Shown here in pieces: positions 24,121 through 36,199 of a stretch of DNA of 64,000 bases; the first letter of the stretch is position 1, and each line of letters starts with the position of its first letter. The position numbers and the translations under genes were made by a program. Source of the DNA: Gigantopelta aegis (taxonomy: Eukaryota; Mollusca; Gastropoda; Neomphalida; Peltospiridae); contig NC_054711.1 in the NCBI RefSeq assembly GCF_016097555.1, forward strand, positions 33,635,072-33,699,071, given 5' to 3'. A model generated the notes under the pieces. It saw nothing but the letters and a program-made list of their open reading frames with translations. It searched no databases and was not told where the DNA came from.

Positions 24121-24735
24121 TTATAGACAGTTTAGTTATTACCACAAGTTTAGCTATATGTTATAGACAGTTTAGTTATTACCACAAGTTTAGCTATATG
24201 TTATAGACCGTTCAGTTATTACCACAAGTTTAGCTATATGTTATAGACAGTTCAGTTATTACCACAAGTTTAGCTATATGTTATAGACCGTTCAGTTATT
24301 ACCACAAGTGTAGCTATATGTTACAGACAGTTCAGTTATTACCACAAGTTTAGCTGTATGTTACAGACCGTTCATTTATTACCACAAGTGTAGCTATATG
24401 TTATAGACCGTTCAGTTATTACCACAAGTGTAGCTATATGTTATAGACAGTTCATTTATTACCACAAGTGTAGCTATATGTTATAGACCGTTCAGTTATT
24501 ACCACAAGTTTAGCTATATGTTATAGACAGTTCATTTATTACCACAAGTGTAGCTATATGTTATAGACCGTTCAGTTATTACCACAAGTGTAGCTATATG
24601 TTACAGACAGTTCAGTTATTACCACAAGTTTAGCTGTATGTTACAGACCGTTCATTTATTACCACAAGTGTAGCTATATGTTATAGACCGTTCAGTTATT
24701 ACCACAAGTGTAGCTATATGTTATAGACCGTTCAC
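24121..24735. repeat. 40-bp tandem array, 15 copies, with higher-order structure
   Basis: Units start every 40 bp from 24121 (TTATAGACCGTTCAGTTATT then ACCACAAGTTTAGCTATATG). Variants at fixed positions (CAG/CCG, CAG/CAT, AAGTT/AAGTG, TATAG/TACAG) show that copies 5-8 and copies 12-15 carry the same ordered variant set, implying a seven-unit (280-bp) duplication. The unit shares words with the neighbouring 80-bp array. Confidence 0.95.
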
Positions 24736-24740
24736 AAATA

Positions 24741-25451
24741 AAGCAACAAGTTATCACCAAAGATTAGAGCTATGAGTTATAGACAGTGCAGAAATAGAGC
24801 ACCACTAATGACCAGACACTGAGAAGCAAGTCATTAGTAAATAACAGGAGTATGGCATAAACACATCCCAGAAACTCGGCATGTCAACACGAAACTAGAA
24901 GCACTTATTTCAATTTATCAAAGGTAAAATATGTTGTCACCTACAGTCATTAGAATCAAACACAACTCCCAGAAATAAAATTAATCCATGTTTGCACAAT
25001 CCGTTAATCGACATTTGAGAATACATTTTCCGAAGATGCGCATTATTTTTTAAACGGTCAATGTTAGCGGAACGGCTCCCAGCCTTTGTGTGTGTAAGTC
25101 AGTTTGGAGATGAGTCCCGCTGTCTGTAATCTCCTCAAGGTACTGCAGCTGACTACCTCACATCACTCCACATTCTGTGCTCTCCCTTTAAAAATGTCAC
25201 GCTTATTAAAACAAAAAGCGCAACACCGCTGTTATTGACGTTTGTCTTAGATTCTGAATCAAGAAATGTCATTGATCATACTGTCGTGGAAAACACCAGC
25301 CAGATTGGCGCTGGTTCGCTGGTGTGGTCGATCATAATCCGTGCACCCAGGGGATACTTTCCCGGTACAACAAGGCTATACCAATAATATACAACATGAC
25401 ATATACTGTGTTGCTCCAGGGAAAGTGTATATCGAGACTGATAGCGACTAC
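24741..25451. other. Gene-free AT-rich stretch
   Basis: Begins with a degenerate end of the preceding array (to about 24830). Minus-strand translation from 25451 to 25276 stays open but is likely intron reading beyond a candidate donor. Confidence 0.4.
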
Positions 25452-25604
25452 CTTTATTACATGCTAGATATTTCATAGATTTGAAGAACCATCGCGATGC
25501 GGTGTCTCGAACAAACATTATTTCCGATCCTTGCTCAATAGTAGCAATTGTGACAATATCGGGTGTTTTCTCTAAAACTACAAACAATGTGTACGACATA
25601 GGAA
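25452..25604 (-). CDS. Candidate 153-nt internal exon (phase 1 to phase 1)
   Basis: On the minus strand a pyrimidine-rich TTATTGTTTTAATCAG acceptor precedes TTCCTATGTCG, and a AAAG|GTAGTC donor follows. The frame reads PMSYTLFVVLEKTPDIVTIA, then IEQGSEIMFVRDTASRWFFK and SMKYLACNK. Entry and exit in phase 1 match the donors of both membrane-protein exons, so it could be a downstream exon of the 46-kb gene. No domain is recognised and the surrounding sequence is not repeat. The assignment rests on splice phase and open frame only, and a fortuitous ORF remains possible. Confidence 0.32.
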
Positions 25605-25809
25605 CTGATTAAAACAATAAGCTGTATATCAGTATTTCAGTCCACGGATCTCCAGCTCAGTTGCCCAATATAGAGAAATGCAATTCACAATGTCTTTTCA
25701 ACTGACTATCCAGAATTTCACCAAACGTCTTATATTTCAGTTTAACCATTAAGGTATTGATTCATAGTGCGTATGTGTGTTATTTTGTTGTTGTTTTTGT
25801 TTGTTTTGT

Positions 25810-26190
25810 TTCTAAGCGCTCGCCTGATGCTCGGTCGGCGTGGGATCGATCCCCTTCGGTGGACCCATTGGGCTATTTCTCGTTCCAAACAGTGCACCAC
25901 AACTAGTATATCAAACACTGTCGTATGTGATATCCTGTCTGTGGGATTGCTACTAATGGAAACATGTAGCGGGTTTCCTCTCTAAGACTATATGTCTGAC
26001 ATGCAATAACCGATGATTACTAAATCAATGTGTTCTAGTGGTGTCGTTAAACAAAACAAACTTCTTTAAGACTGTATGTCAAAATTACTAAATCAATGTG
26101 ATCTAGTGGTGTCGTTAAACAAAACAAACTTCTTTAAGACTGTATGTCAAAATTACTAAATCAATGTGCTCTAGTGGTGTCGTTAAACAC
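25810..26190 (+). mobile_element. SINE, head a (partial), with triplicated tail A
   Basis: TAAGCGCTCGCCTGATGCTC, GGGATCGATCCCC and the body lead to the tail at about 26063. The last 65 bp or so (CTTTAAGACTGTATGTCAAA ... GTCGTTAAACAAAACAAACT) is then repeated twice more in tandem, ending at 26190. Confidence 0.9.
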
Positions 26191-26764
26191 ACGAAAGTAG
26201 GGGGGGGGGGGGGGTTGTCGTAACTTGAAAACAGTTCAGTTCCTGTAGGAATTTTAATAAGTATAATGGATATTTGCTTCTCCGTCTTCAGAAATCGAAA
26301 AATATATCTTTTTATAAAATTAATAAATCTTCTAAGAACCAAGTCAATAATGGCGACTGCTGACGTCAAAAGACAACATAAAAGAGCACTATCCGCGAGC
26401 TTCCAGAGAATAATGATGGCATTATATGTGTTCGTGTTTACATCCAATTACCCAACAAAACCGTGTTATGGGTGCGTGACTCGCTGGCGAATTGAATGAT
26501 GATAATACCAGTATACACTGAGCGACAAAAGACATGCAAGAAACACAAATAACGTGTACACAATTCCACATACCGTAAATTAGTATCCAGTTTAATATTC
26601 TTAAAACAGAAACTATTACTTTTTTAAACGTCTGTTAGCCAGCAATCAAAGCATTTCAATATCCTTCCGTCTAATTCAGACCACAGCCTAAAACAACAGA
26701 TTTTATTATCATGTTGCGAAGCGGAACGGAACGGAAATATGTTTAACGTGCACATTCAGAGCAA
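26191..26764. other. Gene-free stretch with poly-G
   Basis: G run at about 26200-26214; minus open frames of 70-110 residues here show no domain and pass through SINE and poly-C sequence. Confidence 0.4.
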
Positions 26765-26769
26765 GCCGT

Positions 26770-26832
26770 TGTAGCGCACGCCTGTCGTGGGCGCAAGTTC
26801 TTGCGAAGCAAGCCCTTTCGTCCAAGACAGGG
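26770..26832. repeat. Hairpin motif CCTGTCGTGGGCG ... CGTCCAAGACAGG
   Basis: An imperfect inverted repeat enclosing a second small one (GCAAGTTCTTGCGAAGCAAG). It shares TTGTAGC.CACG.CTGTC and the closing CGTCCA.GACAGG with the hairpin at 20740. It is followed by a G homopolymer. Confidence 0.6.
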
Positions 26833-27114
26833 GGGGGGGGGGGGCGGGGAAGGCGGGGAAGGCGGGATTCCCGTTTACGACTTAAGCACTGAAGTACCGC
26901 AGAAGACTGGTTGTCGGTAGCGAGGTAAGGCAAGGCGGAAGGCGGAAAAATTAGGCCGAAAAGTTGAAAGTAATTTGTTTGCCTTACGTCCGAAAGTATT
27001 ATGGTGATTGAACGCTAATTTTGAACGGTTCAGCCGAAGATAAAGGGTGTCGGATTTTTTAATTTATCTTAAACGTACCGACCTATAGGAACCTAAGTTG
27101 TTGGAGTACCGGGT

Positions 27115-27130
27115 AGCCCTGAAAAGGGCT
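27115..27130 (-). promoter_or_regulatory. Histone-mRNA-type 3' stem-loop (candidate)
   Basis: Minus strand reads AGCCCTTTTCAGGGCT followed by ACCC. This is a 6-bp stem with a UUUC loop, close to the replication-dependent histone 3' signal (usual GGCYCTTYTYAGRGCC with ACCC after). The outer G-C pair is replaced by A-U. No histone coding sequence is visible upstream, so it may be a relic or chance. Confidence 0.35.
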
Positions 27131-27176
27131 GTCAGGGTTGCGGTTTGGCGTCGAAGTTGGTGAAGCTGTTGAAGAC

Positions 27177-27572
27177 AGTTTTACGGCGCTCAGGTAGTGA
27201 CGATCTAAGACCCTGCGCAAAGCCTTGTGGAGAATCTCGTACAGTTTTACGGCGCTCAGGTAGTGGCGATCGAAGACCCTGCGCAAAGCCTTGTGGAGAA
27301 TCTCGTACAGTTTTACGGCGCTCAGGTAGTGGCGATCGAAGACCCTGCGCAAAGCCTTGTGGAGAATCTCGTACAGTTTTACGGCGCTCAGGTAGTGGCG
27401 ATCGAAGACCCTGCGCAAAGCCTTGTGGAGAATCTCGTACAGTTTTACGGCTCTTAGGTAGTGCTGATCGAAAACCCTGCGCAAAGCCTTGTGGAGAATC
27501 TCGTACAGTTTTACGGCGCTCAGGTAGTGGCGATCGAAGACCCTGCGCAAAGCCTTGTGGAGAATCTGGTTG
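27177..27572. repeat. 66-bp minisatellite, six copies, GC-rich
   Basis: AGTTTTACGGCGCTCAGGTA recurs at 27177, 27243, 27309, 27375, 27441 (variant) and 27507. The unit is 22 codons, so frames remain open on both strands (for example minus HKALRRVFDRHYLSAVKLYE). Its GC content is well above its surroundings, so it may derive from a duplicated piece of an exon or element, but no parent is recognised. Confidence 0.93.
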
Positions 27573-28445
27573 GGTGCTCCTCTTTTGATGTGAACCTGTC
27601 TAAATTGGCCGCTGTGATGGGTGGTGGCCAAGTATCTGTAGGGGCTGTTCTCCCGTCTGCGGATGTCGCAGGTGCCCCTTCCTCCATCGTATGGTAGCCC
27701 GAATGGCGGTTCAGTGAGGGCGGTACCTGGAAGCTGGTCGTGTAATAAAACACTTGCGTTGATCTCAATGCAAATACAGCGTTATCACGGGTCTGAATTC
27801 AACTATGAAACTCTTGACAATACCTCGTTTTTTCACAGGTATGAAAGTCTACCAACGGTACCGTGACAATATTTATTTTCTTCTGATATTCGTTACGACT
27901 ACAGACGGCCAGGCAGCCAGTCGTATCTAGCTTGATTCCATGGGCAGTCATCCCCCACACTGTCACAGACACAACCACAAATAACAAATAACGTTGAAAG
28001 TAGTCCTTCAAGATAATCCTTGGTTTATTTCCCCTTAAAATAGCTTAAAATATAAACACTTTGATAAATATTCACAAAAGCTGATTTTAATCTAATGATA
28101 CCAAAATAAACACATCTAGACCAAGATACTTGTAATAATAAATGGGTGTGTCTCCCGAGGGTATGACCCCACATGGATGATTACCCGGCATGCACTGCAG
28201 GTTCCGTGTACTCCGGGCTCGGGTGATACCGAGTCAAGTAGTCCCATACTGAAATGGAAATACTGCGGCTTCACCATTCATCTCATCATCATCCATGTTT
28301 GTAATGTCCAATAAATAGAAAAAATGTCTTTGTTTCTGTGTTAAATGTTTCTGGAGGTGTTTTTTTTGTTGTTGTTTTTTGTTGTTGTTGTTGTTGTTGT
28401 TGTTCTTGGGGGATTTTTTTATCGTTCTAGGCTTGGTACCTTCCA
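27573..28445. other. Gene-free stretch
   Basis: Moderate GC to about 27750, then AT-rich. Short overlapping frames on both strands, none with a domain. (GTT)n microsatellite at about 28369-28403. Confidence 0.4.
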
Positions 28446-28622
28446 CTGGCGTAGGCAGGATTTTATATGGGGATTGGGGGGTGGGGTGGGGTGGGGGGAC
28501 CCACACTATGTATATGCATGTGTATGTATGATTTTTATAAAATTTAATAGTTTTTTTTTAAATGATGGGGGTGGGGGCGTGTTCCCGTGGGCCCCTCCCT
28601 ACGCTATTGCAGGGACGGCGCA
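28446..28622. mobile_element. Short TIR element with CACTGGCGTAGGCAGG-type end
   Basis: Left end CACTGGCGTAGGCAGGATTT and right end CCCTCCCTACGCTATTGC are imperfectly inverted (GCGTAG...AGG). A GTGGCGTAGCCAGG-like terminus is known from hAT-type non-autonomous elements in many animals; the assignment here is by that resemblance only. Confidence 0.5.
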
Positions 28623-29724
28623 TGGCAGTAACACGTTTCAAAGAGGCACTTTTGTGGGTTATATTTGTTGTATCTGTAAAAATGTCCTTCTCAATTGAAT
28701 TTGAAAGACGAGTCTGACAACTTCGAGCAGTACCACTATATTTTACGCTGCCGCTCCTGCTCTGGTACCCTCCCCGCATCCTCCCCCTCACCCTTTTGAG
28801 CTCTAGCTTAGCTCGTGCTCGTCGTGGTTTCTTGCGCAATCGTAGAACATGTGCCGGTGGGGACACAGGCTTGGAACAGATATGTTTTAAAAAAAAAAGG
28901 TGTCATATTTATCGACCACCTTAAATAATTGTCGTAACCCCCAAGGATTAAGTGGTCACTGCAGATCCTATCCCATCGTGATGGTCATTTCCATTACGCA
29001 CGGGTTCTGTTTAAGAACCACTTCCATGCAAACCCTCTGGTTGTCGGTCTGTTTAAATTTCGGAAAAACTGCTGCTTTGATACATCCAAACACTAAACAA
29101 TGGTTCACCATATTTTACATTTGAGAACTATCTCCAAAAGAATATTCCATCCATACAATTCAATTCAACAGAATAAAATTTTCGCGTTTTAAAAATACAC
29201 GTGTTCCACCTTCCCACTAAAATGTCTGAAAGGCCGCGAATCACGCTTTCATGTTATGCCGGTTAGCGCATCACGGGGTCACGTGACTTAGCTCTTGGAG
29301 TCGACAAGTGTTTTGGCAAGCGATGGAAAAAACGCGACTCTGTATTGTCAATATATTAAAAACGGGTACATTTAAAAAAAAAAAAATTATTGATACTTCA
29401 TATATATTGTAAAAGGTATACGTAGATACCAAACAATAGTGAATTACGTTTTTGATAAATGTGGACCTTTAAAATTAAAATCTTCTTGATCGTCCATATT
29501 AAAATGTACAGAAAAATTTGTTAATTTAGCACACAAAAAAAAAACCTCTGTCATTTCGGTATTCAAAAATCTCCTTTAAAATTCATAACTGCTGCTAAAT
29601 GTTTTTGCTAAAGTTAGCACATAAATTCCATGTTAAACATCACCCAATAAAACTGTACAAGTTACTAGTATGCAGTTTTGTACTCACTATACTCGCCCCT
29701 TCTCTACCCCTTCTCGTTTTCTTC
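28623..29724. other. Gene-free stretch
   Basis: Minus frame 28558-28866 is Arg-rich (MSPPAHVLRLRKKPRRARAK) but overlaps the TIR element and has no recognisable domain. The rest is AT-rich. Confidence 0.4.
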
Positions 29725-30272
29725 CTCTTTGTCAATCTGTGTCTATGTCAGTCTCTGTCTGTGTCAATATGTCTATGTCAGTCTTTGTCTTTGTCAATAT
29801 GTCTATGTCAATCTTCATCTATGTCAATCTGTGTCTATGTCAGTCTTTGTCTATGTCAACATGTCTATGTCAATCTTCATCTGTGTCAATCTGTGTCTAT
29901 GTTAGTCTTTGTCTATGTCATTATGTCTATGTCAATCTTCATCTATGTCAATATGTGTCCATGTCAGTCTTTGTCTATGTCAATATGTCTATGCCAATCG
30001 TCATCTATGTCAATCTGTGTCTATGTCAGTCTTTGTCTGTGTCAATATGTCTATGTCAGTCTTCATCTATGTCAATCTGTGTCTATGTCAGTCTTTGTTT
30101 GTGTCAATCTGTCTATGTCAATCTGTGTCTATATCAGTCTTTGTCTATGTCAATCTGTGTCTATGTCAGTCTTTGTCTATGTCAATAGGTCTATGTCAGT
30201 CTGTGTCTATGTCAATCTGTGTCTGTGTCAGTCTTTGTCTATGTCAATATGTCTATGCCAATCTTCATTTAT
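29725..30272. repeat. Minisatellite of CTATGTCAATCTGTGT words, about 66-bp higher order
   Basis: Words such as GTCTATGTCAGTCTTTGTCT, CAATATGTCTATGTCAATCT and TCATCTATGTCAATCTGTGT recur in a loose 66-bp order. Plus frames read SMSICVYVSLCLCQ; these are artefacts. Confidence 0.93.
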
Positions 30273-30274
30273 GT

Positions 30275-30335
30275 CAATCTGATTGAAATCAGCTCTACTG
30301 GTCTAATACGAGTGGAGCTGATTTTAATCAGATTG
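30275..30335. repeat. 21-bp inverted repeat at the array edge
   Basis: CAATCTGATTGAAATCAGCTC (30275-30295) and its inverted copy (30315-30335) differ at one base, with a 19-bp loop. It starts within the last unit of the array. Confidence 0.8.
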
Positions 30336-30729
30336 AAGTCTAAGTATCTTGTATTTTAATATGCATCTGCTTGTAATTGTAGGGAGAGGTGTTAATATAG
30401 GCTAAGCCTGTTGACCAGCTCCATTTTGTTTTGATGACTTTTTTCGATGACTTATTTCTACACACACGACCGTCTGTCACAGTTCGCCGTTACAAAATAA
30501 CACAAAATGGATTTGCGTGGTGACATTTATCATTTGCATATAACAAAGTTTAAATCATATTTTCAGAATATTGTCACAGTGCTATAATTTTAACTTTATA
30601 ACAATACAGTTTATGTATTTATTTGTACACATACATTAATTAGAATTGGTTAATTGGTAACCTGACATCTACCGTAACCTGTTAAAACGACTGGAATAAA
30701 AACCTAGCTTTATCATCAAGAGGTAAAAC
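30336..30729. other. Gene-free AT-rich stretch
   Basis: No element or gene recognised. Confidence 0.4.
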
Positions 30730-31173
30730 GTACACTATAATTAAACAAAACCTTAGATTATAAAACTATCTTATTATATTACCACAAACATCCTGGGCTA
30801 TAGTACTCAAGTATAGAACATATAACCCCTACTTACCAGTGGAAATAGGACGCTGGAATAACACCCCATTAGAAAGTCGAACGTGCACATTGTGTAACAA
30901 TAATATTGAAGACGAATTTCACTATTTATTGACATGTACTTATTTCACTAACATTCACTTAAGCCATATTATTATTTAAAAAACCCAAGTAGACTGGAAT
31001 TTAAACAATTAATGTGTTCTGAAGAAATTATGTAAATGAATAAAAGAAATTATTGTTAAATGCAGTAAATCCTAAACAACACTAGTCTATATATATAAAT
31101 TATTTACAATGGCTATTACTGCCCAATTATACATATATCTACATGTATGTGTGCGCGCGCATGTGTGTGTGTG

Positions 31174-31255
<82 letters not shown>

Positions 31256-31490
31256 TGTGCTTTATTAAGATTACATCACTCTTTACTCCATTTGTATTAT
31301 ATTATTGTCTTTATTATTCAATTGTATTTGTATTATACTATTGTTTTTATTACTTTATTGCATTTGTATTACTACTATTGTACTATTGTCTCCTGTAAAC
31401 CCTATCTTGTCACTACAGTTTATATATCATGTTCCTCATATGCCGCTGTGTAACGGCCTGAGCGTAATAAAGTTCTGTTCTGTTCTGTGG
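30730..31490 (+). mobile_element. LINE 3' end fragment (CR1/L2-like), second copy
   Basis: One frame reads RTYNPYLPVEIGRWNNTPLE then SRTCTLCNNNIEDEFHYLLT followed by C. This Cys-x2-Cys-x8-His-x4-Cys arrangement is typical of the C terminus of non-LTR reverse transcriptases. Stops follow soon after. The 3' end at 31464-31489 is AATAAAGTTCTGTTCTGTTC, identical to the copy ending at 3370. A (GA)n tract has grown inside the 3' UTR. Confidence 0.78.
31140..31253. repeat. (GT)n-(GA)n microsatellite in the LINE 3' UTR
   Basis: GTGTGTGTGTGCGAGAGAGA leads into about 75 bp of GA. Confidence 0.97.
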
Positions 31491-31749
31491 TATCTACTGA
31501 GTTAGCAACCTGCCAATCAGACCGATTGGTGTCAAGCACTAATGGGATATGTTACGAGCAATCAAAGACACAACGTTTTTTAATTATTGTCACGTCTTAA
31601 CGAGTACACCAGGACAACTATATATTTTATGGATTAGTGTTTAGTATGTATGTTATAAATAGGGATAATTGACCCATGAAAGAGAGACCTAAAGGCAGAC
31701 CCAATGAGAGACTCAAGGGAAGACCCAAGGAGGACAGCTCTGCTGTACA
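31491..31749. other. Gene-free stretch
   Basis: Ends with AGACCCAATGAGAGACTCAA-like short repeats before the next array. Confidence 0.4.
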
Positions 31750-32262
31750 CTTGAGGTTCTCAGTCGCAATGTCAACTCTATCGGGAGACCTGTGTGTCAT
31801 TCACGCAAGAGCTGATCCTAACCCTTGAGGTTCTCAGTCGCAATGTCAACTCTATCGGGAGACCTGTGTGTCATTCACGCAAGAGCTGATCCTAACCCTT
31901 GAGGTTCTCAGTCGCAATGTCAACTCTATCGGGAGACCTGTGTGTCATTCACCCAAGAGCTGATCCTAATCCTTGAGGTTCTCAGTCGCAATGTCAACTC
32001 TATCGGGAAACCTGTGTGTCATTCACCCAAGAGCTGATCCTAACCCTTGAGGTTCTCAGTCGCAATGTGAACTCTATCGGAGGACCTGTGTGTCATTCAC
32101 CCAAGAGCTGATCCTAACCCTTGAGGTTCTCGGTCGCAATGTCAACACTATCGAGGGACCTGCGTGTCATTCACCCAAGAGCTGATCCTAACCCTTGAGG
32201 TTCTCAGTCGCAATGTCAACTCTATCGGGGGACCTGTGTGTCATTCACCCAATGGCTGAGAC
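31750..32262. repeat. 74-bp minisatellite, seven copies
   Basis: CTTGAGGTTCTCAGTCGCAA recurs at 31750, 31824, 31898, 31972, 32046, 32120 and 32194. Few substitutions separate copies. Confidence 0.97.
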
Positions 32263-33125
32263 CTCTATTATCTGTGTTACCACGTTGTTAAACAATGTTT
32301 CATTTGGAAGGGCAAACAGAAACACCACCAACATGTGACTACTGTTCCTTCAACTTTCATTCGTCAGCAAAATAAGAAAAGGAAAACAACTAAAGTGTTA
32401 ATTGGTGAAGATCGGAAAGCAAAATCTACCCAATTCTACAGCCAATGGAGTACACCAAGATAGATGACAGATCTGAGAGTGCTGATGGCCACAACGTATT
32501 TCAATTCTATATCATCTAATCTATGAGTATATCTAGTATCTAGATCTACCCCAACCTATTGAAATGTACCTGGCTCTACATCGAAGCGACTACAACACAA
32601 TCTACACGACTTTACAGCCAAGTACAACTGAACCAAGTATACTTGAGTGGAGCACAGTCTTGTAAAAAAATACTTTTTCTAATCAAGATTTGACAGAAAT
32701 AAAACTTATAGAACAGATGGACAAACAGAAATGCCTGGATATTCGTGTCAACGAAAACGGAAAATCCGGACGACTAGCTTACCATGGAATTCTTCAAAAC
32801 GGAATAGGGAGAGACCCTAATATAGGCATCGCCTGTTGGTCAATCCCTAACTTTATAACAAATGTCAATAAATATTGTTTACAACCCACCCCCACCGCAC
32901 CCCCCCCAAAACCCCCCCCCCAAAAAAAAAAAAAAAAAAAAAAAAAACCCACACACAACAAAACACAACGAACTTTCGAAGCGACACGGTTATCACAACG
33001 GCAAGTGGTAATAGGCAAAAACACATTATGAATGTCATGCAAATCTGTCCATCACAAATGCTCTGTTTGAAATGTTCTTTTGTAAATGCTTACTGTACGG
33101 TTTACAATACATGGTCAAATAATTT
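32263..33125. other. Gene-free stretch with poly-C/poly-A
   Basis: CTACAGCCAA/TCTACACG words recur loosely at 32440-32640. A C-run followed by about 28 A lies at 32900-32947. The open frame from about 32696 crosses this tract and is not credible as a gene past it. Confidence 0.4.
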
Positions 33126-34060
33126 TTGTATTATTTCATACTATCTTTAAGGCCTAGGTGCTGGTGTAGCCAGGAGTTTATATCGGAGGTGGTCAATCAA
33201 GCTGTCTATGATTTTGTTATGTTTCTAAATTGGCAGAATCAAGGCTTAAAACAAATAAAATGCGTACTTACTGCTAATGGTGAACTCCAACGATTCACTT
33301 CGGTACATTAACAATTCAACCTAAATGGCAATCATTTATTATATGTTAGACTAATTAACTATATTCTAAAATATTGGCTTCGTAGAATAAAAGGACATAG
33401 ATTAAATATGGAAATAGCTGAAAATGATCCACTAATGACAAAAATACAAAACAATACTGATAACATATTTATATACAATATTTATATTACACATATTCAG
33501 TGCTCTTTAGAAAACATTTATCACAAATGGTCCCAAAACCTCAACACAACAATCACCGAAACCATGTTATCACAATGCTTTAAACTTATACGAAAAACTA
33601 CCATGGACACTAAGACGCATAATTTTCAATTTAAACTTATACTTTTACTTACTTGAATAAATGTGGCATACAATCAGGTAATCTATGCACTTATTCTTCA
33701 CTCGTTATCATACAAGACAATTGTGGATAAACCTTAAAGACTGGTTTGAGATCAAAACAGATACTACCTTGAATCTAGATATCTGTTTTATACTACTTGG
33801 AGGTCTAAACTTAAATATTTTATTAAACCATCTATTTTAATAGTGATACGGTACATTAATAGTTATAAATATAAAAATCATTCTCTAAATGTTATTGAAG
33901 TTGAGAATATAATAATGTATTACACAAATATTGAAAAATTCATATCGTCAGAAAAAGAAGACCCAGTTCACAAGTAAATGGGATCATTTACAATCTTAAT
34001 CATTTAAAGGCGTTATTTTCTTTATTTTTGCAAACCCATTGTAGTTCGTCAAATAACCCA
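33126..34060 (+). mobile_element. LINE reverse transcriptase C-terminal remnant (L1/Tx1-like)
   Basis: The frame at 33408-33656 reads SLENIYHKWSQNLNTTITET and CFKLIRKTTMDTKTHNFQFK, typical of the thumb region. Further on, in other frames, come IWINLKDWFEIKTDTTLNLD-like text and NSYKYKNHSLNVIEVENIIM, the C-terminal end of L1/Tx1-type ORF2. Several frame changes and stops make it dead. The style differs from the CR1-like copies at 3.0 and 30.7 kb, so at least two LINE groups are present. Confidence 0.65.
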
Positions 34061-35092
<1,032 letters not shown>

Positions 35093-35373
35093 CGGGACGT
35101 AGCCCAGTTGTAAAGCGCTCGCTTGATGCGCGATCGGTCTAGGATCGATCCCTGTTGAGTTATTTTTCGTTCCACCCAGTGCACCAAGACTAGTATGTCA
35201 AAGGCCACGGTATGCACTAGCTTGTATGTGGGATGGTGCATATAAAAGGTCCCTTGCTACTAATGGAAAAATGTAGCGGATTACAATTCTGTCAAAATTA
35301 CCAAATATTTGACATCCATTAGCTAATGATTAATAAATCAATATGTTCTAATGGTGTCGTTAAATAAAACATA
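35093..35373 (+). mobile_element. Full-length SINE, head a, tail A
   Basis: GTGCGGGACGTAGCCCAGTT head with box-B-like GGATCGATCC, GGATGGTGCATATAAAAGGT, CCAAATATTTGACATCC and GTGTCGTTAAATAAAACATA. Confidence 0.92.
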
Positions 35374-35432
35374 AGTCAACATCTATGCTATTGAAAAAAG
35401 GCTGACTTAATCCTATGAACACTAGAAGGTAC

Positions 35433-35835
35433 GCTGTAGAGATAATAACAACAATAGCAACATGTTTACAAATATCATCCAAAACGAAAACTGTAGAGAT
35501 AATAACAACAATAGCAACATGTTTACAAATATCATCCAAAACGAAAACTGTAGAGAGAACAACAACAATAGCAACATGTTTACAAATATCATCCAAAACG
35601 AAAACTGTAGAGATAACAACAACAATAGCAACATGTTTACAAATATCATCCAAAACGAAAACTGTAGAGATAACAACAACAATAGCAACATGTTTACAAA
35701 TATCATCCAAAACGAAAACTGTAGAGATAACAACAACAATAGCAACATGTTTACAAATATCATCCAAAACGAAAACTGTAGAGAGAATAACAACAATAGC
35801 AACATGTTTACAAATATCATCCAAAACGAAAACTG
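35433..35835. repeat. 57-bp minisatellite, seven copies
   Basis: Units start at 35433 and every 57 bp after (CTGTAGAGATAACAACAACA ... ATCATCCAAAACGAAAA). The unit is 19 codons, so several frames stay open without coding meaning. Confidence 0.97.
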
Positions 35836-35857
35836 GTCGCTACGTAATCAGCAGAGT

Positions 35858-36192
35858 GGGTGGGATGTAGCCCAGTGGTAAAGCGCTCGCTAGATGCGCG
35901 GTTGGTCTGGGATCGATCCCCGTCGGTGGGTCCATTGGACTATTTCTCATTCCAGCCAGTGCACCACGACTGGCATATCAAAGGCCGTGGTATGTACTAC
36001 ACTGTCTATGGGATGGTGCATATAAAAGATTCCTTGCTGCTAAACGAAAAGAGTAGCCCATGAAGTGGCAACAGCGGATTTCCTCTTTCAATATCTGTGT
36101 GGTTCTTAACCATATATCTGACGCCATATAACCGTACATAAAATGTGTTGAGTGCATCGTTAAATAAAACATTGACTTCCTTCCGTCCTTCC
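35858..36192 (+). mobile_element. Full-length SINE, head a, tail B
   Basis: GGGATGTAGCCCAGTGGTAA head, GGGATCGATCCCCGTCGG, GGATGGTGCATATAAAAGAT, AGAGTAGCCCATGAAGTGGC, GACGCCATATAACCGTACAT and GTCGTTAAATAAAACATTGA then CTTCC repeats. This copy shows head a joined to tail B. Confidence 0.94.
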
Positions 36193-36199
36193 TAATGAG

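Noticed and set aside
27100-27140. A histone gene ending at the stem-loop
   Set aside because: No H1, H2A, H2B, H3 or H4 sequence can be read upstream in any frame, so only the stem-loop candidate is reported.
27083-27631. A 182-codon minus frame with HKALRRVFDRHYLSAVKLYE repeats as a repeat protein gene
   Set aside because: The frame exists because the 66-bp unit is 22 codons; other frames on both strands are equally open and no start, domain or splice evidence favours one.
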